DNA of 64,000 bases from Sinomonas sp. ASV486 (GTDB lineage: Bacteria; Actinomycetota; Actinomycetes; Actinomycetales; Micrococcaceae). The position numbers and the translations under genes are program-made. Below the pieces are notes generated by a model. The model saw only the letters and a program-made list of their open reading frames with translations. It was not told the DNA's origin and made no database searches. The stretch spans positions 1 through 64,000 of the forward strand of contig NZ_JAVFJK010000011.1 in the NCBI RefSeq assembly GCF_030908215.1. The letters are read 5' to 3'. This document shows positions 24,933 to 33,708 of this stretch, piece after piece (position 1 is the first letter of the stretch; each line of letters opens with the position of its first letter).

Positions 24933-26285
24933 TCAGCGCCCGTGGGCCGCGAGGACCTGCTTGGTCATCTCCCCCGCGCTTCCGAGGTAGCCCGACGGCT
25001 CGCACAGCCCGTGGATCCGAGCGGCACCGAGCTTCTCCACGAGGATGGGCTCGGCGAGGAGCTGCTCCTCGAGGGTCGTGCGGGACTCGATGGCCGCCTT
25101 GCACGCCCCGTACACCACGGTGTGCGCGCGCTGCCGTCCGAGCGCGGGCGCGACGGCCATCATGACGGCCTCGGCGACGATGAGGCCGCCGGTCAGTCGG
25201 GTGTTGGCGCGCATGCGGTCGGCGTCGACCTCGAGGCCCGAGAGCATGAACTCGGCCTGGTGCAGCGAGCTCGAGATGAGCAGGAACGACTCCGGCACAG
25301 TGGCCCATTCGAGATGCCACGGACCCGTGGCGCGCTCGAAGTCCTGGATCATGGCATCGAGCATCGTGGATGACTTGTCACGCAGCATCTTTGCCGCAGC
25401 AAGCATGAGCTCGCACGAGATCGGGTTGCGCTTCTGCGGCATGGTCGAGCTCGCGCCGCGGCCCATGACGAACGGCTCCGCGGCCTCGCCGAACTCCGAC
25501 GAGCACATGAGCATGACGTCGAGCGCGATCTTGCCGAGGGACGCACCGACGGAGGCGAGGAGCGTGACGATCTCCGTGACGCCGTCGCGCGCCACGTGCC
25601 ACGTGATCTCCGGATCCCGCAGGCCCAGCTCGGCGGCAAGCCCGGCGCGCACCTCGAGCCCCTCGGGCCCGGTACCGAGCGAGGCGAGCGTCCCCGCCGC
25701 CCCTCCGAACTGGACCATGAGCGCCCTCTGAGCCACTTGGGCGAGCCGTTCCGAGTGGCGGTCGAGCGCCGAGAGCCAGACGGCCGCCCGGAATCCGAAC
25801 GTCACGGGCAGCGCGTGCTGGAGGTGCGTGCGGCCCGCGGTGATGGTGTTGAGGTGCGCCTCGGCGAGCCCTGCGACGGCGGCCCGGACGGCATCGAGCT
25901 GCTCCCCCACGATCCGCAGGCCCTCCTTGCACTGGAGCATCGTGGCGGTGTCCATGATGTCCTGCGTCGTGGCGCCCCAGTGGATGAAGCCGCCGTCGTC
26001 GCCGCACTGCTCGCTGAGCTGCTCGACGATCGGCAGGATCGGGTAGCCCACGATGTCCGTCTCGCGGCGCAGCCGCTCCTGGTCGAGGCCCTCGAACGAG
26101 GCGGTCGCGGTGATCCGCGCCGCGGCGTCGGCCGGGACCAGCCCGACGGCGGCCTCGGCCCGGGCGAGCGCCGTCTCGGTGTCAATGATGCGGCGCACGT
26201 AGGCCTCATCGCTGAAGACGTCGCGCATGCCGGGGGTGCCGAACATGTCGCGGAACAGGAGGGAGTCGTAGACGGTGCTGCTCAT
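24933..26285 (-). CDS. Fumarase/aspartase superfamily lyase (3-carboxy-cis,cis-muconate cycloisomerase/adenylosuccinate lyase-like)
   Basis: Tetrameric lyase or cycloisomerase of 450 aa. The superfamily signature is GASSTMPQKRNPIS with the mobile-loop Ser; other conserved blocks are HWGATTQDIMDTA and the His in AGRTHLQHALP. It resembles the PcaB branch, which closes carboxymuconate to a lactone, more than the fumarases. However, the neighbour 10 nt upstream is a dicarboxylate symporter, so cleavage of an N- or C-substituted succinate to fumarate is equally plausible. Other beta-ketoadipate genes are absent here. It is controlled together with the symporter. Confidence 0.75.
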   Translation of the reverse strand: MSSTVYDSLLFRDMFGTPGMRDVFSDEAYVRRIIDTETALARAEAAVGLVPADAAARITATASFEGLDQERLRRETDIVGYPILPIVEQLSEQCGDDGGFIHWGATTQDIMDTATMLQCKEGLRIVGEQLDAVRAAVAGLAEAHLNTITAGRTHLQHALPVTFGFRAAVWLSALDRHSERLAQVAQRALMVQFGGAAGTLASLGTGPEGLEVRAGLAAELGLRDPEITWHVARDGVTEIVTLLASVGASLGKIALDVMLMCSSEFGEAAEPFVMGRGASSTMPQKRNPISCELMLAAAKMLRDKSSTMLDAMIQDFERATGPWHLEWATVPESFLLISSSLHQAEFMLSGLEVDADRMRANTRLTGGLIVAEAVMMAVAPALGRQRAHTVVYGACKAAIESRTTLEEQLLAEPILVEKLGAARIHGLCEPSGYLGSAGEMTKQVLAAHGR

Positions 26286-26295
26286 GGTGGTTCCT

Positions 26296-27741
26296 TTACT
26301 TCTCTGCGGTGACCGAGGCGGCGGATGCGCGGACGACGGCGGGCGGCCGGGCGGCGTCGTGCGTCGCCGCGGCTGGGGCCGGGACGGGAGAGGGGTTACG
26401 GGGGCCGGCGATGTCGTGGCCGGAGGGCGAGGCGTCGAGCTCGGCGAGGAATTCGCTCGGGTTGGCGAGGGCCCAGGCGAAACGGTCGCGGTCGAGTTCC
26501 CGGGTGAGCCGGGAAATCACGACGGTCGCGACGACGTTGCCGAACGTGTTGCAGAACGCGGTGGCCATGGACATGAAGCGGTAGACCCCGAACAGGATCG
26601 CGACGCCCTCGACCGGGAGGTAGCCGGTCGCGGCGACTGTCGAGGCGAAGACGACGTACGTTCCGCCTGAGACGGTCGCGGCACCCTTGGAGGTGAGGAG
26701 CATGATGAGCAGGAGCCCGATCTGCTCGGGCCAGCCCATGTGCACGCCGTAGGCGTTGGCGAGGAAGAGGGTGCACACGGCCATGTAGATGCTCGTGCCG
26801 TCGAGGTTGAACGCGTATCCGGTCGGGACGACGAGGCCCACGCTCTGCTGCGAGCAGCCCATCGCGGGGAGCTTCCGGAGGAGCCCCGGGAGTGCCGATT
26901 CTGACGACGCCGTGCCGAGCACCATGCTCATCTCGTCGCGCACGACGACAAGCAGGCGGAAGAGGTTGAACCCGGCCGCCAGTGCCACGAGCCCCAGGAC
27001 CACGGTGATGAACACCGCGACGACGATCCAGTACTCGGCCACGAGGGCAGCCAGGGCCACGAGCATCGATGAGCCGTTGGACGCCACGGAGTAGGCGATG
27101 GCGCCGAAGGCGCCGATGGGGGCGAGCTTCATGACCACGTTGACGAGGCCGAAGAACGCCTCGGAGATCGTGTCGAGGCCTGAGCTGATCCTGGCCAGGA
27201 CGTCCGGCTTGATGGCCAGGAGGCCCGCGCCGAAGATGATCGCGAGGATCACAACCTGGAGCAGCTGGGTGGACGTGAACGCCCCGACGAAGCTGCTGGG
27301 GAAGACCTGCGTGAGGAATCCGTCGAGCGAGTGGTCGCCGTTCGTGGCCGGGGGTTTGCCGGACGACGACGTCAGCGCGCCTGCGCCTTGGCCGACGCCG
27401 AGCAGGTTTCCGGCGAGGAGGCCGATCGCGAGGGCGAGCGTCGAGATGATCTCGAAGTAGATGAGGGCCGAGAACCCGATGCGGCTCGCCCGCTTGAGGT
27501 TCCCGGCAGAGAGGATGCCCGTCACGACGGTGAGGAACACGAGCGGCGCGATGCCGGTCTTGATGAGCGCCAGGAACAGGTCACCGACGATCTTGAGGGA
27601 CTTCGCGAAGTCCGGGAACGCGAATCCGACGGCGATGCCGAGGACCATGGCAATCATCACCTGGGCGCCGAGCCCCCGGTACCAGGCCTTCCTGGGCCGC
27701 GGCGCGGTGGCCGTGGACATGAGCTGTTCTTGCGACTTCAT
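26296..27741 (-). CDS. Dicarboxylate/amino acid:cation symporter (DctA/DAACS family)
   Basis: Membrane importer of 481 aa in the glutamate-transporter fold. Diagnostic pieces are the Ser-rich hairpin VLGTASSESALP, the substrate/cation loop GYAFNLDGTSIY, the second hairpin TSKGAATVSGG, and TAFCNTFGNVVATVV for the last binding helix. GAGGCG lies before the ATG. First gene of a two-gene operon with the lyase; the two copies of TGTCTAGACA just upstream mark it as a target of the UTRA-type GntR at 27885-28622. Probably imports C4-dicarboxylates or a substituted succinate. Confidence 0.85.
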   Translation of the reverse strand: MKSQEQLMSTATAPRPRKAWYRGLGAQVMIAMVLGIAVGFAFPDFAKSLKIVGDLFLALIKTGIAPLVFLTVVTGILSAGNLKRASRIGFSALIYFEIISTLALAIGLLAGNLLGVGQGAGALTSSSGKPPATNGDHSLDGFLTQVFPSSFVGAFTSTQLLQVVILAIIFGAGLLAIKPDVLARISSGLDTISEAFFGLVNVVMKLAPIGAFGAIAYSVASNGSSMLVALAALVAEYWIVVAVFITVVLGLVALAAGFNLFRLLVVVRDEMSMVLGTASSESALPGLLRKLPAMGCSQQSVGLVVPTGYAFNLDGTSIYMAVCTLFLANAYGVHMGWPEQIGLLLIMLLTSKGAATVSGGTYVVFASTVAATGYLPVEGVAILFGVYRFMSMATAFCNTFGNVVATVVISRLTRELDRDRFAWALANPSEFLAELDASPSGHDIAGPRNPSPVPAPAAATHDAARPPAVVRASAASVTAEK

Positions 27742-27753
27742 TGACGCCTCACC

Positions 27754-27780
27754 TGTCTAGACATTTAATCTGTCTAGACA
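27754..27780. promoter_or_regulatory. Tandem GntR operators TGTCTAGACA x2
   Basis: Two perfect palindromes at 27754-27763 and 27771-27780, 17 bp apart start to start, upstream of the symporter gene. A minus-strand -10-like TTAAAT lies between them, so repressor binding would mask the promoter. Confidence 0.85.
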
Positions 27781-27884
27781 AATGTGAGGCATGCCGCAGA
27801 CGGGTGTCAAGGCCTCTGCTGCCTCAGCGCGGCGAGGGCGGGCGGCGGGACGAAGCGGAGCGGGCCGGAGCTCCGACCGAAACC

Positions 27885-28622
27885 TCAGCCCGCGCGCTCG
27901 AGCACCGACTCGTAGACGAACGATTCGCCCGGGTGCACACTCTCGACAACCTCGAACACGGCACCGTCCCCGTCGACGTAGCGGCGGGTCAGGCGCAGGC
28001 CGAGGCTCCCGGGCTCGCGGCCGAGGAGTGCGGCCGTGTGCGGCGGGATCTCGATCGCCTGGATGCTCTGGAGGACGCGCACCAACCGCCGTCCGGTCCG
28101 GGCGGCAACGATGTCCGCGATGAGCTGTTCGCCGCTTCCCAGCTCACCGGAGACGGCGTCGAAGTCAGACTCGAGGAGGTAGACGTCGGCCGCGGAGACC
28201 GGGGCGCCGTACTCCCCCGAGTGCTGCCCGGGCAGGCGGCGCGTCGTCGCGATGCGCACGAGGCGCGTTTCCTCGTTGACGCCGAACCAGCTGGCCGCAG
28301 CGCCGCGCGCCGGCAGCCGTTCGACCGACTCGACGCGCCGTCTGGCCTCCTGGCCGTATTGCGCGAGCTCCTCTATCGAGGTGAGCCGAGAGTGGAACTC
28401 GTTGGCCGGCGTCGTGCGCAGGACCCTCGTCCCCTGGCCCTTGCGCCGGGCGATGAGGCCCTGGTCCTCGAGCTGGGCGAGGGCGGAGCGGACGGTCTCG
28501 CGCGAGCAGCCGTACTCCGCGGCGAGCGCCGGCTCCGCCGGCAGGAAGGCCCCGACGTCCCAGGCCCCCCGTTCGATCTTGCTCGCCAGATCGGCCGCAA
28601 TGGCCTTGTACCTCATCGTCAT
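27885..28622 (-). CDS. GntR family transcriptional regulator, HutC/UTRA subfamily
   Basis: Regulator of 245 aa. The winged helix is at the N-terminus (YGCSRETVRSALAQLEDQGLI, residues about 36-56, position only), and the UTRA ligand domain follows with the subfamily phrase GVNEETRLVRIATTRR. GGGGAGG sits 7 nt before the chosen ATG; frames further out would run through its own operator. TGTCTGGACA at 28648-28657 and two TGTCTAGACA sites before the symporter imply self-control and control of the symporter-lyase operon. Confidence 0.85.
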   Translation of the reverse strand: MTMRYKAIAADLASKIERGAWDVGAFLPAEPALAAEYGCSRETVRSALAQLEDQGLIARRKGQGTRVLRTTPANEFHSRLTSIEELAQYGQEARRRVESVERLPARGAAASWFGVNEETRLVRIATTRRLPGQHSGEYGAPVSAADVYLLESDFDAVSGELGSGEQLIADIVAARTGRRLVRVLQSIQAIEIPPHTAALLGREPGSLGLRLTRRYVDGDGAVFEVVESVHPGESFVYESVLERAG

Positions 28623-28647
28623 GCCGATGCCTCCCCGCGTGCCCACC

Positions 28648-28657
28648 TGTCTGGACA
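28648..28657. promoter_or_regulatory. GntR autoregulatory site (TGTCTGGACA)
   Basis: One-mismatch version of the TGTCTAGACA operators at 27754-27780, located 26 nt before the regulator start codon, with a half-site TAGACA at 28661-28666. Confidence 0.75.
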
Positions 28658-28698
28658 TATTAGACACCCGTCCGCGAGCGCGAGCGTCGAGCCCCGCC

Positions 28699-29928
28699 TC
28701 AGGCGTCGACGTTGCGCCGCCGCCCGGCGAGGTATCCGAACACCGACGCGCCCACCCCGATGGCGAGGAACGCGTACCCGGCCGGCACGAAGCTCCCCGT
28801 CGACTGGTGGATCTGCGCCACCATGAGCGTTCCCACGGACCCGACGCCGTATCCGACGCCCTGCATCATGCCGGACAGGTTCACGGCGGTGTGCGAATCG
28901 CGGGTGCGGAGCATGATCATCGTCAGCGCAGCGGCGGTCAAGGCCCCCTGGCCGAGGCCCAGGAGCGCGATCCAGACCCAGATGAGCTCGAGGGGCCCAA
29001 GCACGCTCAGCGCGAAGCCGAGGGACGTCATGACCGCGAGCGTGACGTTGAGGGCGCGCTGGTCCCACAGGCGCGCCGCGAGCGTGGGGGCGAAGAGCGA
29101 GCCGAGGATCTGGAGCCCGATCGACGCCGACACCATGAGCCCCGCCGTCACCCCGTCGATCCCCCTGTCGCGCAGGATCGGCGCGAGCCACGCGAACACG
29201 CTGAACGAGGTCATTGCCTGGAACAGCATGTACAGGGTCACGTGCCACGCGGTGGAGGACCGCCATACGTTCGTCCCGCCGCCCTCCACGCTGCGGCGGA
29301 CCGGGCGCGCCCGCACCGCTACGGGAATGAACAGGAGCGTGACGGCGAGGGCGGGGAACGCCCAGGACAGGAGGGCGGAGCTCCAGCTCCCCGTCGCCCG
29401 GAAGAGCGGGTACGTGATGCCCGCGCCGAGCGCCGCGGACGCCACGATCGCCGCGGTGTAGAGGCCGCCCATGAGGCCGAGCCGGTGGGAGAAGTCCTGC
29501 TTGACCTCGCTCGGCAGGATCACATTGCACAGCGCAATCGCCGCACCGCACAGGGCCGTGCCGAGGATAAGGCCGGGGAGGTGCCCGGCGGCGCCCCACT
29601 CGGAAGGCCGGACGAACAGGCCCACCGTCAGGAGGGCCATCGCGCCCAGGAGCACGCGCTTCGGCCCGAAACGTCGGGCGAGCACCGGAGCGAGCGGTGC
29701 GAAGATCCCGAGGAGTGTCACGGGCGCCGTCGTGAGCAGGGAGACGGCCCAGTCCGGCACGGAGCCGCTCGCGCGGATCTCGGTCAGCACCGCCGAGAAG
29801 CTCGAGAAGGCCGTCCGCAGGTTCACCCCGATGAGCACGAGGCACAGGCCCAGGAACGCAAGCCGCCCGGGGCTGTGCCGGGAACTGCCCGCGGGCGGTG
29901 CGTCTGTTGGTGCTGTCACTCGTGCCAC
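28699..29928 (-). CDS. MFS transporter, CynX/NimT family
   Basis: Twelve-helix membrane transporter of 409 aa. The start of the domain LVLIGVNLRTAFSSFSAVL is characteristic of the CynX (cyanate) / NimT (2-nitroimidazole efflux) family. GTG start without Shine-Dalgarno; a minus-strand TACCCT ends 7 nt upstream, so the message is probably leaderless. Cyanase is not nearby, so the substrate cannot be assigned. It lies behind the GntR gene but has its own promoter. Confidence 0.8.
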   Translation of the reverse strand: MARVTAPTDAPPAGSSRHSPGRLAFLGLCLVLIGVNLRTAFSSFSAVLTEIRASGSVPDWAVSLLTTAPVTLLGIFAPLAPVLARRFGPKRVLLGAMALLTVGLFVRPSEWGAAGHLPGLILGTALCGAAIALCNVILPSEVKQDFSHRLGLMGGLYTAAIVASAALGAGITYPLFRATGSWSSALLSWAFPALAVTLLFIPVAVRARPVRRSVEGGGTNVWRSSTAWHVTLYMLFQAMTSFSVFAWLAPILRDRGIDGVTAGLMVSASIGLQILGSLFAPTLAARLWDQRALNVTLAVMTSLGFALSVLGPLELIWVWIALLGLGQGALTAAALTMIMLRTRDSHTAVNLSGMMQGVGYGVGSVGTLMVAQIHQSTGSFVPAGYAFLAIGVGASVFGYLAGRRRNVDA

Positions 29929-30009
29929 GTGTCAGAGGGTATCGGTCAGACCACACAGGTTTCGACTCCGCTCAACCACCGGACAGCCCTACCACCGTAG
30001 GCTGGGCGC

Positions 30010-30765
30010 ATGAAGATCGCCGTTGTGGGTGGAACCGGCACGGCCGGATCGAGGGTCGCAGCGCTCGCGCAGGAGCAGGGGCACGATGTCGTGGTGATGT
30101 CGCGCAGCAGCGGCGTCGATCTCGTCACGGGCGCAGGGCTCGCGGAGGCGCTCGACGGCGCGCAGGTCGCCATCGATACCTCGAGCCCCACACCGCCGGA
30201 TGAGAGCATGAGCCGCTTCGACGCCGTCGTGCGCTCGGCCCGGAATCTCGTGCACGCGTGCGTGGACGCCGAGGTGCGCAGGCTCGTGGCCCTCTCGATC
30301 GCCAATGTCGAGAAGCCGGACTTCGACACGTTCAGCTACTACGTGGCCAAGCGCGATCAGGAGGAGACCGTCCGGAACAGCGGACTCGAGGTGTCGGTGG
30401 TCCGCTCGGCGCAATGGTTCGAGTTCGCCGAGCGCTCGAGCGCCGTCAGCTATGAGCCGGACCGCGTGACCGCCGAGGACTGGTACGTCCAGCCGATCGC
30501 GGTGGATGCGGTGGCCGAGGTCCTCGTCCGCGAGGCCACCCGCAGGCGGGCCCGGGACGTCACCATCGCGGGCCCGGAGGCCGTCCGCCTCCCCGACCTC
30601 GTGCGGCGGCTCCTGGCAGCCCGTGGCGACGGGAGGCCGGTCACCGTCGTCGAGCCCCCACTGCCCGGCTTCGCGAACGGGGCGCTGCTTGCCGGACCGG
30701 GCACGGAGATCCTCGGCCCGAACGTTGCGGGCTGGATTGCGGGAAGGCGGTCCCAGCTGGCGTGA
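30010..30765 (+). CDS. NAD(P)H-binding atypical SDR (NmrA-like)
   Basis: Protein of 251 aa with the extended Rossmann start KIAVVGGTGTAGSRV. It lacks the Tyr-x3-Lys pair at the usual place but has YYVAKRDQEE, typical of NmrA/azoreductase-type atypical SDRs that sense or use NAD(P)H. It is leaderless in appearance: TAGGCT (29998-30003) ends exactly 6 nt before the ATG and no ribosome site is visible. Function unknown, possibly redox sensing or quinone reduction. Confidence 0.75.
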   Translation: MKIAVVGGTGTAGSRVAALAQEQGHDVVVMSRSSGVDLVTGAGLAEALDGAQVAIDTSSPTPPDESMSRFDAVVRSARNLVHACVDAEVRRLVALSIANVEKPDFDTFSYYVAKRDQEETVRNSGLEVSVVRSAQWFEFAERSSAVSYEPDRVTAEDWYVQPIAVDAVAEVLVREATRRRARDVTIAGPEAVRLPDLVRRLLAARGDGRPVTVVEPPLPGFANGALLAGPGTEILGPNVAGWIAGRRSQLA

Positions 30766-30863
30766 ACAGGGCGCGTAACTTCGGCGCCGACCGCGTCGGT
30801 ACAGGAGATGGAAGCGTACTGCGCCCACTCACTCCACCGCCGTCCCAGCGAAAGGACCCCCGC

Positions 30864-31313
30864 GTGCCCCTGCCCGCCAGCCTCGAAGAATTCCTGACCG
30901 CGTGGGACGCGTTCCGCGCGGGCATCGGCTTCGAGGAGATCACGGACACGCTGGGGATCGAGCCGCACGCGTGCGACGGCGCGACGCTTGCCATGCGCAT
31001 CCCCCTCGCCCCGCGCCTGCGTCAGGCAGGCGGCATGTTCTCCGCCACGGCGCTCTTCGGCGCCGCCGACGTCACGGGGACATTCCTCGCGATGCAGGCC
31101 CTCGAACCGGGGCTCTTCCCGCTTGCGGTGCAGTCCAGCCTGAACTTCATCGACAACTCGCGCAGCGGCCCCGCGGTGGCGACGGCGCGGCTCGTGCGGG
31201 CGGGGCGGACGATCGTGGTCGCCTCGGTGGACGTGGCCGACGCCGACGGCAAGCTCCTGGCGACCTCGAGCTTCACGTACGTGCCGAAGCCGTTCAGCCC
31301 GAAGGGCGACTGA
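30864..31313 (+). CDS. Hotdog-fold thioesterase (PaaI/DUF4442-like)
   Basis: Cytoplasmic protein of 149 aa. A start GTG behind GAAAGGA (7 nt) was chosen; the frame opens further upstream at 30762 but without ribosome site. The hotdog pattern is a central helix (LRQAGGMFSATALFGAADVTG, around residue 58, location only) followed by beta strands with SSLNFIDNSRSGP and VVASVDVADADGK. Such proteins hydrolyse acyl-CoA thioesters; substrate is unknown. It is followed by a 270-nt leader region of the flavin monooxygenase. Confidence 0.7.
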   Translation: MPLPASLEEFLTAWDAFRAGIGFEEITDTLGIEPHACDGATLAMRIPLAPRLRQAGGMFSATALFGAADVTGTFLAMQALEPGLFPLAVQSSLNFIDNSRSGPAVATARLVRAGRTIVVASVDVADADGKLLATSSFTYVPKPFSPKGD

Positions 31314-31371
31314 CGGGCGGCTGAGGCCCTCCGGGCAGAGAGCCGCCGACCCCCTCACGCGGTCAGTAGTA

Positions 31372-31386
31372 TTCTGCAAAGCAGAA
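31372..31386. promoter_or_regulatory. Palindrome TTCTGC-AAA-GCAGAA upstream of the monooxygenase
   Basis: Perfect 6-bp arms with 3-nt spacer. A second related palindrome is at 31442-31459. Both share TTCTGC and probably bind the same unknown regulator, which is not encoded next to the gene. Confidence 0.55.
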
Positions 31387-31412
31387 CGCACATATCAGCG
31401 AAAGGCCTAGAT

Positions 31413-31478
31413 ATGGGCTTCTTTGCCGATCTTGGCTCCGATTCTTCTGCACAGAAGAACTTATTAGCACTTTCGTGA
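31413..31478 (+). CDS. Possible 21-aa leader peptide with consecutive TTA codons
   Basis: An ATG with GAAAGG 8 nt upstream opens a 21-codon frame ending TTA-TTA-GCA-CTT-TCG-TGA. TTA is very rare in this GC-rich DNA, so two in a row are striking and could slow ribosomes as in attenuation or bldA-like control. It lies between two palindromes and before the flavin monooxygenase. Whether it is translated is unknown. Confidence 0.35.
   Translation: MGFFADLGSDSSAQKNLLALS
31442..31459. promoter_or_regulatory. Palindrome TTCTTCTG-CA-CAGAAGAA
   Basis: Perfect 8-bp arms around CA. It overlaps the end of the possible leader peptide and precedes the monooxygenase start by about 130 nt. It may act as operator DNA or, once transcribed, as a short RNA hairpin. 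Confidence 0.55.
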
Positions 31479-31587
31479 GCCGTGTCACTAGCCTTGGTGA
31501 CAGGGGTCCCGCCCGGCAATGTCGCCCGCGGGATCCAGCCCGGGGTCTACGGACCCGAGCGATCAACGCGAGCAACGAGGAGCAGCC

Positions 31588-33555
31588 ATGCAGTTCTACC
31601 TTGACGGTTACCGCCCCGGAGACCCCGACCTCCGCCCCGCGGCCCCGGGCGGCGTGGAGCCCCGCTCAGGCAGCGGCGAACTGCCCCAGGAAGTCGACGT
31701 CCTCGTCGTCGGCACCGGCCCTGCCGGTGTGGTGCTCGCGGCCCAGCTCGCCGAATTCCCCGGAATCACCACGCGGGTCGTCGAGCGCCGCAACGGACCG
31801 CTCGAGCTCGGCCAGGCGGACGGCGTCGCATGCCGCACGGTGGAGATGTTCAACGCGTTCGGCCTCGCGGAGAAGCTCATGCGCGAGGGGTACTGGGTCA
31901 ACGAGACCACGTTCTGGGGCCCGGAATCGGCGGACAGCAGCGGGATCGTGCGCACGGGACGCGTCCAGGACGTGGCGGAGGGCCTCTCCGAATACCCCCA
32001 CGTGATCGTCAACCAGGCGCGCATGCAGGAGTACCTGCTCGAGCACATGCGCAACTCCCCCGCGCGCCTCGAGCCGGAGTACGGCCTCGAAGTCACCGAC
32101 GTCGAGGTCCTCCCCGACGGTGGCGACTACCCCGTGAAGGTCACCCTGCGCCGCGCGGCTGACGGCGAGGCAGGCGCTGCCGCCGTTCCCGCTGAGGCGA
32201 GCACCGTCGTCGTGCGCGCCAAGTACGTGGTGGGGGCCGACGGCGCGCGCTCGGCAGTGCGGAAGTCGCTCGGGATCGAGCTGCGCGGCGATGCGCGCAA
32301 CCACGCGTGGGGCGTCATGGACGTCCTCGCGGTCACCGACTTCCCGGACGTCCGCGTGAAGTCGGTCATCCAGTCGCCCTCGGGCGGCAACATCCTCATC
32401 ATCCCCCGCGAGGGCGGGTACCTCGTGCGGTTCTACGTGGACCTCGGCGACCTCGATCCCGCCGACCGCGATGCGCGCAAGCGCTTCACCCGTGAGTCCC
32501 TCGTCGAGGCGGCGCAGAAGATCCTGCACCCGTACACGCTCGAGGTGAAGGAAACCGCTTGGTGGTCGGTCTACGAGGTGGGCCAGCGGATCGCGGACCG
32601 GTTCGACGACGTCTTGGACGCCGAGCGAGGGACCCGCACCCCGCGCGTCTTCATTGCCGGCGATGCGTGCCACACCCACAGCGCCAAGGCCGGTCAGGGC
32701 ATGAACGTCTCGATGCAGGACGGATTCAACCTGGGCTGGAAGCTCGCTGCCGTGCTCGAGGGGCGGAGCCCCGAGTCGCTCCTGGACACCTACGCCGGCG
32801 AGCGCAAGGCGATCGCGCAGGAGCTCATCGACTTCGACCTGCGCTTCTCCACGATGATGGCGGCCAAGCCGAAGGACCCCGAGCACGCCGAGGCCGGCGG
32901 CGTCGACCCCGCCGAGAAGCAGCAGATCTTCACCGAGGCGGGCCGGTTCACTGCCGGGTTCGCCACCGAGTACACGCCCGCGCTGCTCACCGGCACCGCC
33001 GAGCACCAGGCTGTTGCGACGGGCTTCCCCGTGGGCCAGCGCTTCTACTCCGCACCGGTGGTCCGGCTGGCCGACGCGAGGCCCGTGGGCCTCGGGCACG
33101 TGGCCCAGGCGGACGGCCGCTGGCGCATCTACGCGTTCGCCGGCGCCGGGGACCCGCAGTCCCCCGAGTCGGGCATCGCGGCCTTCAGCCGGTTCCTCGC
33201 CGAGTCGGAGGACTCGCCGGTGCGCCGCTTCACGCCGGACGGCGCGGATCCGGACGCCGTGTTCGACGTCAGGGCCGTCTTCCAGCAGGGCCACCGCGAC
33301 CTCGCCCTGGAGAAGCTGCCGGAGTTCCTCATGCCGCGCAAGGGCCCGCTCGGGCTCGTGGACTACGAGAAGATGTTCACCGCGGACGCCGCCGGATCGG
33401 ACATCTTCGAGGAGCGCGGGATCGACCGCACCCGCGGGGCCATCGTGGTGGTCCGCCCCGACCAGTACGTGGCACAGGTTCTCCCCCTGGACGCGCACCA
33501 GGAGCTCGCCGACTTCTTCGCCGGGTTCATGCTGCCGACGGCTGTCCTCGTCTGA
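31588..33555 (+). CDS. FAD-dependent aromatic hydroxylase (3-hydroxybenzoate 4-monooxygenase/phenol 2-monooxygenase family)
   Basis: Flavoprotein monooxygenase of 655 aa that adds a hydroxyl to a phenolic acid using NAD(P)H and oxygen. The N-terminus MQFYLDGYRPGDP closely follows MobA-type enzymes. The FAD-binding GTGPAGVVLAAQLA, the DG fingerprint VVGADGARSAVRKSL, the second FAD motif GDACHTHSAKAGQGMN, and a C-terminal thioredoxin-like domain from about residue 470 are in order. GAGGAG stands 6 nt before the ATG. 3-hydroxybenzoate to protocatechuate is the best guess; ring-cleavage genes are not next to it. Two palindromes and a possible leader peptide precede it. Confidence 0.85.
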   Translation: MQFYLDGYRPGDPDLRPAAPGGVEPRSGSGELPQEVDVLVVGTGPAGVVLAAQLAEFPGITTRVVERRNGPLELGQADGVACRTVEMFNAFGLAEKLMREGYWVNETTFWGPESADSSGIVRTGRVQDVAEGLSEYPHVIVNQARMQEYLLEHMRNSPARLEPEYGLEVTDVEVLPDGGDYPVKVTLRRAADGEAGAAAVPAEASTVVVRAKYVVGADGARSAVRKSLGIELRGDARNHAWGVMDVLAVTDFPDVRVKSVIQSPSGGNILIIPREGGYLVRFYVDLGDLDPADRDARKRFTRESLVEAAQKILHPYTLEVKETAWWSVYEVGQRIADRFDDVLDAERGTRTPRVFIAGDACHTHSAKAGQGMNVSMQDGFNLGWKLAAVLEGRSPESLLDTYAGERKAIAQELIDFDLRFSTMMAAKPKDPEHAEAGGVDPAEKQQIFTEAGRFTAGFATEYTPALLTGTAEHQAVATGFPVGQRFYSAPVVRLADARPVGLGHVAQADGRWRIYAFAGAGDPQSPESGIAAFSRFLAESEDSPVRRFTPDGADPDAVFDVRAVFQQGHRDLALEKLPEFLMPRKGPLGLVDYEKMFTADAAGSDIFEERGIDRTRGAIVVVRPDQYVAQVLPLDAHQELADFFAGFMLPTAVLV

Positions 33556-33619
33556 GCCGCACGACGGCTCGCGCTGAGGGCCGGTGCCCGTCGGGCTGAG
33601 CCCAGCGCCCGCCGCATGG

Positions 33620-33677
33620 CAGGCCCTGACCGGCATGACCGGTGCGCGCGCGCACCTGTTGTGCCGGTCAGGGCCTG
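33620..33677. terminator. Nested bidirectional hairpin
   Basis: Perfect 16-bp arms (CAGGCCCTGACCGGCA and its complement) enclose a second perfect palindrome GGTGCGCGCGCGCACC (33641-33656). It lies between convergent stops of the monooxygenase (33555) and the phosphotransferase (33709). Confidence 0.75.
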
Positions 33678-33708
33678 TTATCGCGTGCGCCCGGCGTGCG
33701 CCCCGGCG

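Noticed and set aside
24933-26285. Housekeeping adenylosuccinate lyase (purB)
   Set aside because: It sits in a dicarboxylate-carrier operon with its own GntR and has PcaB-like blocks; no purine genes nearby.
30762-30863. Upstream extension of the thioesterase overlapping the SDR stop
   Set aside because: No ribosome site and no family-like sequence; the GTG at 30864 has GAAAGGA.
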